Source: an uncultured Ruminococcus sp.
GTDB taxonomy: Bacteria; Bacillota; Clostridia; Oscillospirales; Ruminococcaceae
Direction: 5' to 3'
Length of the DNA stretch: 5,376 nt
Assembly (NCBI GenBank): GCA_945876405.1
Contig: CAMCOJ010000174.1
Coordinates: forward strand, 1 to 5,376
Part shown: one piece after another, positions 1 through 5,376 of the stretch
How the letters are laid out: every line of letters starts with the position of its first letter
Position numbering within the stretch: position 1 is the stretch's first letter
The notes under the pieces: generated by a model
The model's input: only the letters and a program-made list of their open reading frames with translations
The model's database searches: none
What the model was told of the DNA's origin: nothing
Position numbers and translations under genes: made by a program

Positions 1-1080
1 CACACTGACTGAAGGAAGAGAGGGCTGTTCATATTTTTCCGTTTCTTCCTGTACAGATGAAGGCTGCTTAAGCTGAAAATCATAGACAAGACCTGCTTTC
101 ATAAGGGCAGATTTTACTGCAAAAAACAGGCAGTCATATACCGGCCTGTCGTCAGAAAATCTTATCTCAACTTTTGCCGGATGAACGTTAACGTCAATCG
201 TATCAGGCGGTATTTCAATTTTCAGAATGCAGGCAGGAAACTTCCCTGTCATTATACTTCCTTTGTATGCCTCTTCAACAGCTGACGTGCAGACCTGTGA
301 TTTTACATAACGGTTATTTACGAAGAAATTCTGAAAAGAACGGTTTGAACGTGAATAGAGAGGCTTAACTGTGTATCCGGTGATTTTTATTCCGTCCTGT
401 TCATATTCAACAGGAACAAGGTCTCCGGCAAATGCTTTTCCATAAACAGCAAAGACTGAGGAGTAGAGTTTTCCGTCTCCGGATGTGCTGAATTCGAGTT
501 TGTTGTCGCGAAGCAGTTTAAATGAAATCTCCGGGTGTGAAAGTGCAATCTTGTTTACAATTGAACAAACCATATTGCCTTCAACGGCATCCTTCTTCAT
601 AAATTTCTGTCTTGCAGGAACATTGTAGAAAAGGTCACGTATGATAATTGTTGTCCCCTCCGGACAACCGGTCTTTTCATACAGAGTTTCGTATGAACCC
701 TCAATTATATAGTGTGTGCCCAGTTCATCTTCCGGCTGTCTCGTCATCATCTCGGTTTTTGAAACGGCACAGACCGACGCCAGAGCCTCGCCTCTGAATC
801 CGAGAGTAAGGAGACTGTTAAGATCGTCCGCTTCCTTTATCTTGCTTGTTGCGTGACGCAGAAACGCCTTCGGAACATCTTCATGTGAAATTCCGCAGCC
901 GTCATCTGTAATACGGATAAATGTTGACCCTCCGCGCTTTATCTCAACTGTAATATGTTTTGAACCTGCATCAATAGAATTTTCTATCAGTTCCTTTATA
1001 ACCGATGACGGTCTCTCGATAACCTCACCGGCAGCTATAAGTTCTGATATTTCACGGCTCAGTACATTAATTGACGGCAT
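1..1080 (-). CDS. mutL: DNA mismatch repair protein MutL, N-terminal part (3' end beyond window)
   Basis: MutL is the GHKL-family ATPase that MutS recruits to a mismatch. In bacteria without MutH its C-terminal domain also nicks the new strand. I translated the frame from 1080 to the window edge: 360 codons with no stop, so the gene is cut by the contig end rather than broken. Visible motifs are AAGEVIERPSSVIKELIENS (residues 16-35, catalytic Glu30 and Mg-binding Asn34), DDGCGI (59-64), GFRGEAL (94-100), GTT (142-144), DLFYNVPAR (149-157), FFVNNR (252-257) and DVNVHPAK (296-303). These cover the ATPase domain (about 1-215) and transducer domain (about 215-330). The acidic, Ser/Pro-rich start of the linker follows from about 340. 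The dimerisation/endonuclease domain is not in view, so endonuclease activity cannot be judged. The start is fixed by an AGGAGGT site 6 bases upstream and by the family's usual N-terminus. It begins 14 bases after mutS, so the two are probably co-transcribed and translationally coupled. Confidence 0.97.
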   Translation of the reverse strand, partial: MPSINVLSREISELIAAGEVIERPSSVIKELIENSIDAGSKHITVEIKRGGSTFIRITDDGCGISHEDVPKAFLRHATSKIKEADDLNSLLTLGFRGEALASVCAVSKTEMMTRQPEDELGTHYIIEGSYETLYEKTGCPEGTTIIIRDLFYNVPARQKFMKKDAVEGNMVCSIVNKIALSHPEISFKLLRDNKLEFSTSGDGKLYSSVFAVYGKAFAGDLVPVEYEQDGIKITGYTVKPLYSRSNRSFQNFFVNNRYVKSQVCTSAVEEAYKGSIMTGKFPACILKIEIPPDTIDVNVHPAKVEIRFSDDRPVYDCLFFAVKSALMKAGLVYDFQLKQPSSVQEETEKYEQPSLPSVSV

Positions 1081-1086
1081 AACTCT

Positions 1087-1093
1087 ACCTCCT
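1087..1093 (-). promoter_or_regulatory. Ribosome binding site of mutL
   Basis: On the minus strand AGGAGGT lies 6 bases (AGAGTT) before the mutL ATG at 1080-1078. It sits directly after the mutS stop codon TGA (1097-1095). This near-perfect Shine-Dalgarno site decides the mutL start and suits re-initiation by ribosomes finishing mutS. Confidence 0.9.
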
Positions 1094-1094
1094 G

Positions 1095-3713
1095 TCAGTT
1101 TATCATTCCGTACATTTCCTCAAGAAGTTCACGGCATTCGCTGTCTGAAAGTTCAGAGATGTTCGTCTTTCTGAGCCTGTCAAGTGCATTTTCATGATTT
1201 ATGCTGTCAAAGCTCATCTGCACGTCTGAACTCTCTGATACTGTTTTCTGATTTGCACTCTGCTGTTCAAGTTCCTTAAGAAGTTCCCTGGCTCTCGTTA
1301 TTACTTTATTAGGTACACCGGCAAGCTTTGCTACTTCTATTCCGTAGCTGTCATCCACACCGCCAGGTACTATCTTTCTTAAAAAACGGATATTTTCACC
1401 GTGCTTTCTCACCGCAATACTGTAGTTCTTTACTCCGTCCATTTCATTTTCAAGTCCGATAAGCTCATGGTAATGTGTTGCAAACAGTGTCTTGCAGCCA
1501 AGACTCCTGCTGCTGCAGATATGTTCGGCAACGGAACGTGCAATGCTGATTCCGTCAAATGTTGAGGTTCCGCGTCCTACTTCGTCAAGGATAACCAGAC
1601 TCTGCTTTGTGGCGTGCTTAAGAATATCAGCCACTTCACTCATCTCAACCATGAATGTACTCTGTCCGGCTGTAAGGTCATCGGAAGCTCCTATTCGTGT
1701 AAATATCTTGTCAACAACCGATATATGTGCATACTTTGCCGGCACAAATGAACCCATCTGTGCCATAAGTGTGATAAGTGCAACCTGGCGCATATAGGTT
1801 GATTTACCTGACATGTTAGGCCCAGTGATCACGGACATGCGGCCTGACTTTGTATCAATATAGGTGTCGTTCGGAACAAACACCTCATCATCGAGCATGA
1901 GCTCAACAACAGGATGACGTCCGTCACGGATATCAATAACTCCGTCAGCAGATATCTCAGGCTTTGTATATCTGTTGGCAACAGCAACTGCTGCAAAGGA
2001 ACACATTACATCAAGAGCGGCAAGTGCAGATGCAGTTTTCTGTACTTCCTCAAGCTTTGATGAAACAAAATCTCTTACTTCATTGAAAATTTCATTTTCA
2101 AGTACAAGTATCTTGTCCTTTGCACCGAGAATGGTATTTTCAGCATTTTTAAGTTCCTGTGTGATAAAACGCTCGCAGTTTGTAAGTGTCTGCTTTCTGA
2201 TGTAGTCATCAGGAACCAGACTGTAGTAGGAACGTGTTACCTCTATATAGTAGCCGAAAACTCTGTTGTAGCCTATCTTCAGACCCTTGATGCCTGTTCT
2301 TTCCTTTTCGCGTTCTTCTATCTGAGCAATTATATCGCTTCCGCCTGACATAATTCCTCTGAGTTCATCAAGACGTTCGTTGAATCCGTCTTTGATCACA
2401 CCGCCGTCCTTGACTGTTACAGGAGGCTCATCAACAATGGCGTTCTCTATAAGATTTGAAATCTCGTCAAGAGTAAAGATATCACTTTCAAGTGATGAAA
2501 GAAGCTTTGACGATGAAACCTGAGCAAGCTGCTGTTTTATTCCCGGAAGTTCAAGTGAAGTCATTGAAAGCGCCTTCAGGTCACGCGGAGTAGCTGTTTT
2601 GTACATTACTCTTGTCATGAGTCTTTCGATATCGTAGACCTTGTCGAGCATCTCCTGAAGTTCCATAAGTGTTACCGAATCATTCACCAGCGCCTCAACT
2701 GCGTTAAGTCTGTCAATAATACGTGCAGGGCTGAGGAGAGGCTGCTCGATATATGAACGGAGAAGTCTCTTTCCCATTGATGTTTTTGTTGAGTCAAGCA
2801 CCCAGAGCAGAGAGCCCTTCTTCTCCTTGTTTCTGAGAGTCTCACAGAGTTCAAGGTTTCGTCTTGCCGCAATATCAAGTCCCATAAATGCATTGTCTGC
2901 AACAAGCTTTATCTCAGTAAAACGTCCTGTGTGAGAACGCTGCGTTTCATAAAAATAATCAAAAAGTCCGCATACCGCTGATGTCCGGATATCGTTCTGT
3001 TCAAGATAAAGTTCTTCGTATGATGAAACAGAAAACTGTGCAAACACAACTTCCTTCTTCTCTTCCGTGTCGAAACAGCTGTCGTTCCTTACAGTGTATG
3101 AACACTCAAGTTTTTTGCTGATAAATTCAGAAACTCCCTTCAGACTGAGGAATTCACTGTTAAATATTATTTCTGACGGACGGTATCTTGAAAGATCGTT
3201 TATAATTTCATTTTCAAGTTCCTTTCCTGACTTTACTGACACCGAGGCATCACCTGTGGAAATATCAGCACAGCAAACTGCACATTCCCCGTCCTTCAGA
3301 TATGCACAGCATATGTAATTGTTTGCCGTATCGTCCAGCATACTGCTCTCTATAAGAGTACCCGGAGTAATTATTCTCACTACATCGCGTATGACTATCC
3401 CCTTTGATTCAGCCGGATCAGTAAGCTGCTCACATACAGCAACCTTGTATCCGCGCTCTATAAGCTTTTTGGTATACACATCGGCACTGTGGAAAGGCAC
3501 GCCGCACATCGGTGCTCTCTCCTCAAGTCCGCAGTCACGTCCCGTAAGTGTAAGTTCAAGCGCACGTGAAACAGTTATTGCGTCATCAAAAAACATCTCA
3601 TAGAAGTCACCGAGGCGAAAAAAAAGAATATAATCTGAATACCTGTCCTTTATATCACAGTATTGTTTCATCATCGGAGAGATTTTGTCTCTGTCAATAT
3701 CCTTAAAAAGCAT
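1095..3713 (-). CDS. mutS: DNA mismatch repair protein MutS, complete
   Basis: MutS is the cytoplasmic dimeric ATPase that binds mismatches and small loops in DNA and recruits MutL. The 872-residue product has the family's usual length and all its parts. The N-terminal mismatch-binding domain carries GDFYEMF (35-41), with the Phe37-x-Glu39 wedge that stacks on the mispaired base. The connector domain follows (about 120-245), then the lever/core and clamp domains. The ATPase domain has Walker A GPNMSGKST (631-639, Lys637), Walker B VILDE (Asp710, Glu711), the signature GRGTSTFDG just after it, and FATHYHEL with His747. Near the C-terminus QMSFD (832-836) resembles the beta-clamp-binding motif. 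ATG at 3713-3711 must be the start: an in-frame TGA lies two codons upstream, an AAGGA ribosome site lies 9 bases away, and the N-terminus aligns with known MutS. It is followed after 14 bases by mutL. This is canonical MutS1, not MutS2, because the mismatch-binding domain is present and no Smr domain is seen. It appears intact. Confidence 0.98.
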   Translation of the reverse strand: MLFKDIDRDKISPMMKQYCDIKDRYSDYILFFRLGDFYEMFFDDAITVSRALELTLTGRDCGLEERAPMCGVPFHSADVYTKKLIERGYKVAVCEQLTDPAESKGIVIRDVVRIITPGTLIESSMLDDTANNYICCAYLKDGECAVCCADISTGDASVSVKSGKELENEIINDLSRYRPSEIIFNSEFLSLKGVSEFISKKLECSYTVRNDSCFDTEEKKEVVFAQFSVSSYEELYLEQNDIRTSAVCGLFDYFYETQRSHTGRFTEIKLVADNAFMGLDIAARRNLELCETLRNKEKKGSLLWVLDSTKTSMGKRLLRSYIEQPLLSPARIIDRLNAVEALVNDSVTLMELQEMLDKVYDIERLMTRVMYKTATPRDLKALSMTSLELPGIKQQLAQVSSSKLLSSLESDIFTLDEISNLIENAIVDEPPVTVKDGGVIKDGFNERLDELRGIMSGGSDIIAQIEEREKERTGIKGLKIGYNRVFGYYIEVTRSYYSLVPDDYIRKQTLTNCERFITQELKNAENTILGAKDKILVLENEIFNEVRDFVSSKLEEVQKTASALAALDVMCSFAAVAVANRYTKPEISADGVIDIRDGRHPVVELMLDDEVFVPNDTYIDTKSGRMSVITGPNMSGKSTYMRQVALITLMAQMGSFVPAKYAHISVVDKIFTRIGASDDLTAGQSTFMVEMSEVADILKHATKQSLVILDEVGRGTSTFDGISIARSVAEHICSSRSLGCKTLFATHYHELIGLENEMDGVKNYSIAVRKHGENIRFLRKIVPGGVDDSYGIEVAKLAGVPNKVITRARELLKELEQQSANQKTVSESSDVQMSFDSINHENALDRLRKTNISELSDSECRELLEEMYGMIN

Positions 3714-3722
3714 ATTTCACTT

Positions 3723-3727
3723 TCCTT
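3723..3727 (-). promoter_or_regulatory. Ribosome binding site of mutS
   Basis: AAGGA on the minus strand lies 9 bases before the mutS ATG (3713-3711). It is weaker than the sites before ricA and mutL. Together with the in-frame TGA at 3719-3717 it leaves only this start for a full-length MutS. Confidence 0.7.
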
Positions 3728-3735
3728 CTCAACTA

Positions 3736-3765
3736 ATTATCCTTATAGTCCTGCCGCTCAGGCAA
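3736..3765 (-). promoter_or_regulatory. Candidate sigma-A-type promoter for mutS-mutL
   Basis: On the minus strand TTGCCT (3765-3760) and GATAAT (3741-3736) are separated by 18 bases. They resemble the -35 and -10 boxes TTGACA and TATAAT with two and one mismatches. The site lies downstream of the putative ricA terminator and 22 bases before the mutS start, so it would give a short leader. A promoter here makes sense if the terminator is efficient, but matches this loose occur by chance in AT-rich gaps. Confidence 0.3.
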
Positions 3766-3771
3766 AGGACT
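3747..3771 (-). other. Imperfect hairpin in the mutS upstream gap
   Basis: The minus strand reads AGTCCTTTGCC, a 5-base loop TGAGC, then GGCAGGACT. This makes a 9-pair stem with a 2-base TT bulge. No T-run follows (the next bases are ATAAGGATAA), so it is not a convincing intrinsic terminator. It overlaps the -35 box and spacer of the candidate promoter, so at DNA level it could be an operator-like inverted repeat. At RNA level it would matter only in read-through transcripts from ricA. The function is unknown. Confidence 0.4.
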
Positions 3772-3788
3772 GTTTCGTATAACAAACA

Positions 3789-3818
3789 ATGAGTACAGGG
3801 GCAAAATCCTGTACTCAT
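3789..3818 (-). terminator. Putative intrinsic terminator after ricA
   Basis: A perfect 11-base inverted repeat, ATGAGTACAGG and CCTGTACTCAT, encloses an 8-base loop. On the minus strand it is followed by the T-rich stretch TGTTTGTTAT. It starts 10 bases after the ricA stop codon, the usual place for a rho-independent terminator. The T-tract is interrupted by G residues and the stem is only moderately GC-rich, so termination may be partial. It separates miaB-ricA from mutS-mutL. Confidence 0.72.
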
Positions 3819-3828
3819 AAAAACAAAA

Positions 3829-4236
3829 TCAGTGGCATCCTCCGCATGTTGCACAGCTGCCTGTACAGGACTGTGAAGCACTGCATGTATCCGGATCTTC
3901 TCCGTTTGCACACATAGTGATGATTGTGTTGATTTCCGAGAGAAGAGAATCCATCGCGGACTTTGCTTCATTGAATGCAATCATCGGTTCACTGTCCATA
4001 ATTCTGCTGTAAAGATTCTTGATATCTTCATCGAGTTCCTTAAGCTTCTCAGTATCCTTGTCGTCCTTAATCATCTCGTTGTTAAGATCTGCTCTCAGAT
4101 CATTGAATTCGCTTATAAGCTGCTGAAGCTCAGGATCATTGTCATTTTTATCTCTTGCTGCAACATATGCCTTATATCTTTCATCCTGCTGAAGCATTTT
4201 TCCAAGTTCTCTTGTCTGTGCAATAATTTTGTCCAT
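3829..4236 (-). CDS. ricA: YlbF/YmcA-family protein, RicA-like, with six-cysteine C-terminal tail
   Basis: The 135-residue product looks like the Com_YlbF family: charged, mostly helical, no signal peptide or membrane segment, with typical text such as DPELQQLISEFNDLR and AFNEAKSAMDSLLSEIN. In Bacillus subtilis the related RicA (YmcA) joins RicF (YlbF) and RicT (YaaT) in the Y-complex, which carries [4Fe-4S] clusters and acts with RNase Y in mRNA processing, affecting competence, biofilm and sporulation. Here all six cysteines sit in the last 27 residues (109, 118, 124, 128, 131, 134), which fits metal or Fe-S binding. I prefer RicA over RicF because the gene lies between miaB and mutS, as ymcA does in Bacillus. 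The start at MDKIIAQ is set by GGAGGG 7 bases upstream. A longer reading from 4296 would overlap the end of miaB and has no support. The gap from miaB is 19 bases, so they likely share a transcript. Family membership is fairly sure; the role here is inferred. Confidence 0.85.
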   Translation of the reverse strand: MDKIIAQTRELGKMLQQDERYKAYVAARDKNDNDPELQQLISEFNDLRADLNNEMIKDDKDTEKLKELDEDIKNLYSRIMDSEPMIAFNEAKSAMDSLLSEINTIITMCANGEDPDTCSASQSCTGSCATCGGCH

Positions 4237-4243
4237 TTTATTT

Positions 4244-4249
4244 CCCTCC
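4244..4249 (-). promoter_or_regulatory. Ribosome binding site of ricA-like gene
   Basis: GGAGGG on the minus strand lies 7 bases (AAATAAA) before the ATG at 4236-4234, inside the 19-base gap after the miaB stop. It decides the start in favour of the 135-residue protein over a 155-residue reading that begins inside miaB. Confidence 0.9.
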
Positions 4250-4255
4250 GGATTA

Positions 4256-5329
4256 TTATTTAACAAGTTCACCCACAACCGCCCAGTTGCGTGCACCTGT
4301 AATCTTTACTTTAACAAATTTTCCGATAAGCGAACTGTCGCCTTCGAAATTAACAATTATAAATTCCCTGCTCTTGCCGGTAAGCGTTCCCTCTCCGTTT
4401 CTGCCTGTACCTTCCACAAGAACCTCAAGGGTTTTTCCGACATATTTTTTATAGTCTTCAGTAGTGATATTTCTCTGAAGCTCAAGGAGTCTCTGCATTC
4501 TTTCCTGCTTTTCAGAGTATGGTGTGCTGTCTTCCATAACAGCAGCCTTTGTCCCTGTACGCTTTGAATAAATGAAGCTGTAGATATTGATATAGCGTAC
4601 TCTCTCCGTTATCGCAAGCGTAGCTTTAAATTCTTCCTCTGTTTCATCAGGGAAACCGATAAGGATATCAGTGGAGAAAGTAAAGTTTTCATCTCTGCTC
4701 CTTGCATAGTCAACTATCTCAAGATACTGTTCTGCGGTATATCTTCTGTTCATTCGTTCAAGGACACTGTTGCTGCCTGACTGAACAGGAAGGTGAAGAT
4801 AATTTCCCAGTTTGTCGCATTCCACTATTGCGTCGATAAGTTCCTTCCCGGCATCCTTCGGATGTGAGGACATGAATCTTACAATAAACTCACCTTCGAT
4901 GGCGTTGATTCTTCTTAGGAGTTCAGGGAAGTTTATTTTTCCTCCAAGGTCATTTCCGTATGAGTTTACGTTCTGACCGAGGAGCATAATCTCCCTGTAG
5001 CCCTTGTTTACAAGTCCTCTTATCTCATCAAGAATTACATCCGGCTCTCTGCTTCTCTCTCTTCCTCGTACATACGGAACAATACAGTATGTACAGAAGT
5101 TGTTGCATCCGTACATAACCGGAACTGAAGCTCTGAACGTACTGCTTCTTACCTGTTCAGTTCCCTCCGGTATCCTGTTTCCCGGTCCCTGTTCATCATA
5201 AAAATGCTTTCTTCCGTTAAGCACTTCGTAAACAAACTGCGGGAATCTGTCAAATGCATTTGTACCGAAAACTATATCAACATATCTGTAAGATTCTTTT
5301 ATCTTTTCAACTATAACACTCTGCTCTGT
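4256..5329 (-). CDS. miaB: tRNA-2-methylthio-N6-dimethylallyladenosine synthase MiaB, 5'-truncated by contig end
   Basis: MiaB is a radical-SAM methylthiotransferase that turns i6A at position 37 of tRNAs reading UNN codons into ms2i6A, using two [4Fe-4S] clusters. The 357 genomic codons cover the end of the N-terminal MTTase domain (VDIVFGTN, residues 17-24), the radical-SAM core with CNNFCTYC (Cys75, Cys79, Cys82), GQNVNSYG, the conserved HLPVQSGS and IGFPDETEEEF, and a C-terminal TRAM tRNA-binding domain (about 295-356). The N-terminal part with the auxiliary-cluster cysteines is missing. By comparison with the family pattern GCM-x-Q, the break falls just after the third of these cysteines. 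The gene ends with tandem TAA TAA (4258-4253). An apparent GTG start at 5344 reading VYKRQ is adapter sequence and must not be used. The related MtaB and RimO are less likely, because VDIVFGTN and the gene order fit MiaB. It is the first visible gene of the probable miaB-ricA unit. Confidence 0.95.
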   Translation of the reverse strand, partial: TEQSVIVEKIKESYRYVDIVFGTNAFDRFPQFVYEVLNGRKHFYDEQGPGNRIPEGTEQVRSSTFRASVPVMYGCNNFCTYCIVPYVRGRERSREPDVILDEIRGLVNKGYREIMLLGQNVNSYGNDLGGKINFPELLRRINAIEGEFIVRFMSSHPKDAGKELIDAIVECDKLGNYLHLPVQSGSNSVLERMNRRYTAEQYLEIVDYARSRDENFTFSTDILIGFPDETEEEFKATLAITERVRYINIYSFIYSKRTGTKAAVMEDSTPYSEKQERMQRLLELQRNITTEDYKKYVGKTLEVLVEGTGRNGEGTLTGKSREFIIVNFEGDSSLIGKFVKVKITGARNWAVVGELVK

Positions 5330-5376
5330 CTGTCTCTTATACACATCTCCGAGCCCACGAGACAGGCAGAAATCTC
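5330..5376. other. Illumina Nextera (Tn5) adapter with i7 index: non-genomic contamination
   Basis: The end of the contig is library adapter. It holds the 19-base Tn5 mosaic end CTGTCTCTTATACACATCT (5330-5348), then CCGAGCCCACGAGAC (5349-5363), then an 8-base index AGGCAGAA (5364-5371), then ATCTC (5372-5376), the first bases of the P7 flow-cell sequence. From memory AGGCAGAA is the Nextera N703 index as written in sample sheets. Read in the miaB frame, the mosaic end gives the artefactual residues VYKRQ. It should be trimmed and not annotated as a transposon or as coding sequence. Confidence 0.98.

Noticed and set aside
898..915. MutL motif DDGCGI instead of the more common DNGCGI as a possible defect
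   Set aside because: The metal- and ATP-binding Asp and both glycines are kept. Asp at the second position is a mild substitution and all other ATPase motifs are intact.
3829..3910. Cysteine-rich tail as a SCIFF-like peptide substrate for a radical-SAM enzyme
   Set aside because: Six cysteines in a short stretch beside a radical-SAM gene recalls SCIFF precursors, but the cysteines are fused to a YlbF-family domain and the neighbour is MiaB, a tRNA methylthiotransferase. A RicA-type Fe-S tail explains it better.
3729..3980. Minus-strand reading frame of 83 codons overlapping the end of ricA and the gap before mutS
   Set aside because: It is a different frame over ricA coding sequence and runs through the terminator hairpin. 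It lacks a convincing ribosome site and any recognisable motif.
4237..4296. Longer N-terminus for the RicA-like protein starting at 4296
   Set aside because: It would overlap the conserved end of MiaB, has no ribosome site, and its 20 extra residues do not look like the family. The internal ATG at 4236 has an excellent GGAGGG site.
1492..5201. Several plus-strand reading frames of 65-112 codons opposite mutS and miaB (for example 1492-1797, 3319-3603 and 4229-4567)
   Set aside because: They lie antisense to strongly conserved coding sequence and are rich in Ser, as expected from the opposite strand of such genes. They show no domain or good start context.
5330..5348. Tn5-type mosaic end suggesting a natural transposon
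   Set aside because: It is followed exactly by Nextera primer, index and P7 bases. This is the engineered library construct, not a resident mobile element.
1..5376. A novel defence, mobile or RNA-based system
   Set aside because: Both strands are fully explained by four housekeeping genes in a known order, short gaps and an adapter. I found no direct-repeat array, foreign-looking gene or unexplained long gap.

Overview
This window looks like one contig from a low-to-moderate-GC Gram-positive bacterium of the class Clostridia. A gut or rumen Ruminococcus-like member is my best guess, from protein style, strong Shine-Dalgarno sites and gene order; the genus is inference only. All genuine genes lie on the minus strand. 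In transcription order (right to left) they are miaB (5' end missing), a ricA/ymcA-like YlbF-family gene, mutS (complete) and mutL (3' end missing). This matches the known miaB-ymcA-(cotE)-mutS-mutL order of Bacillus, with no cotE.

Layout. 5330-5376 is not genomic: it is an Illumina Nextera (Tn5) adapter with an i7 index fused to the contig end, so genomic sequence stops at 5329. 4256-5329 is the C-terminal part of MiaB (radical-SAM core and TRAM domain). After a 19-base gap with a strong ribosome binding site, 3829-4236 encodes a 135-residue YlbF/RicA-like protein with a six-cysteine tail. A hairpin that looks like an intrinsic terminator (3789-3818) follows. The 115-base gap before mutS also holds a second hairpin and a weak candidate promoter. 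1095-3713 is a full-length MutS (872 aa). After only 14 bases, mutL starts at 1080 and runs off the left edge with 360 codons visible.

How the genes work together. MutS recognises mismatches and MutL is the ATPase/endonuclease partner, so their tight coupling fits a co-translated mismatch-repair pair. MiaB methylthiolates tRNA at A37. RicA belongs to the RicA-RicF-RicT (Y-complex) factors that carry Fe-S clusters and modulate RNase Y-dependent mRNA processing in Bacillus subtilis. The terminator suggests two transcription units, miaB-ricA and mutS-mutL, with some possible read-through. Gene density is near complete and no stretch over 300 bases lacks a gene. I see no mobile element, CRISPR array, tRNA or rRNA, and no evidence of a novel system. 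The points most worth a second look are the adapter artefact, which gives miaB a false start, and the cysteine-rich RicA tail.
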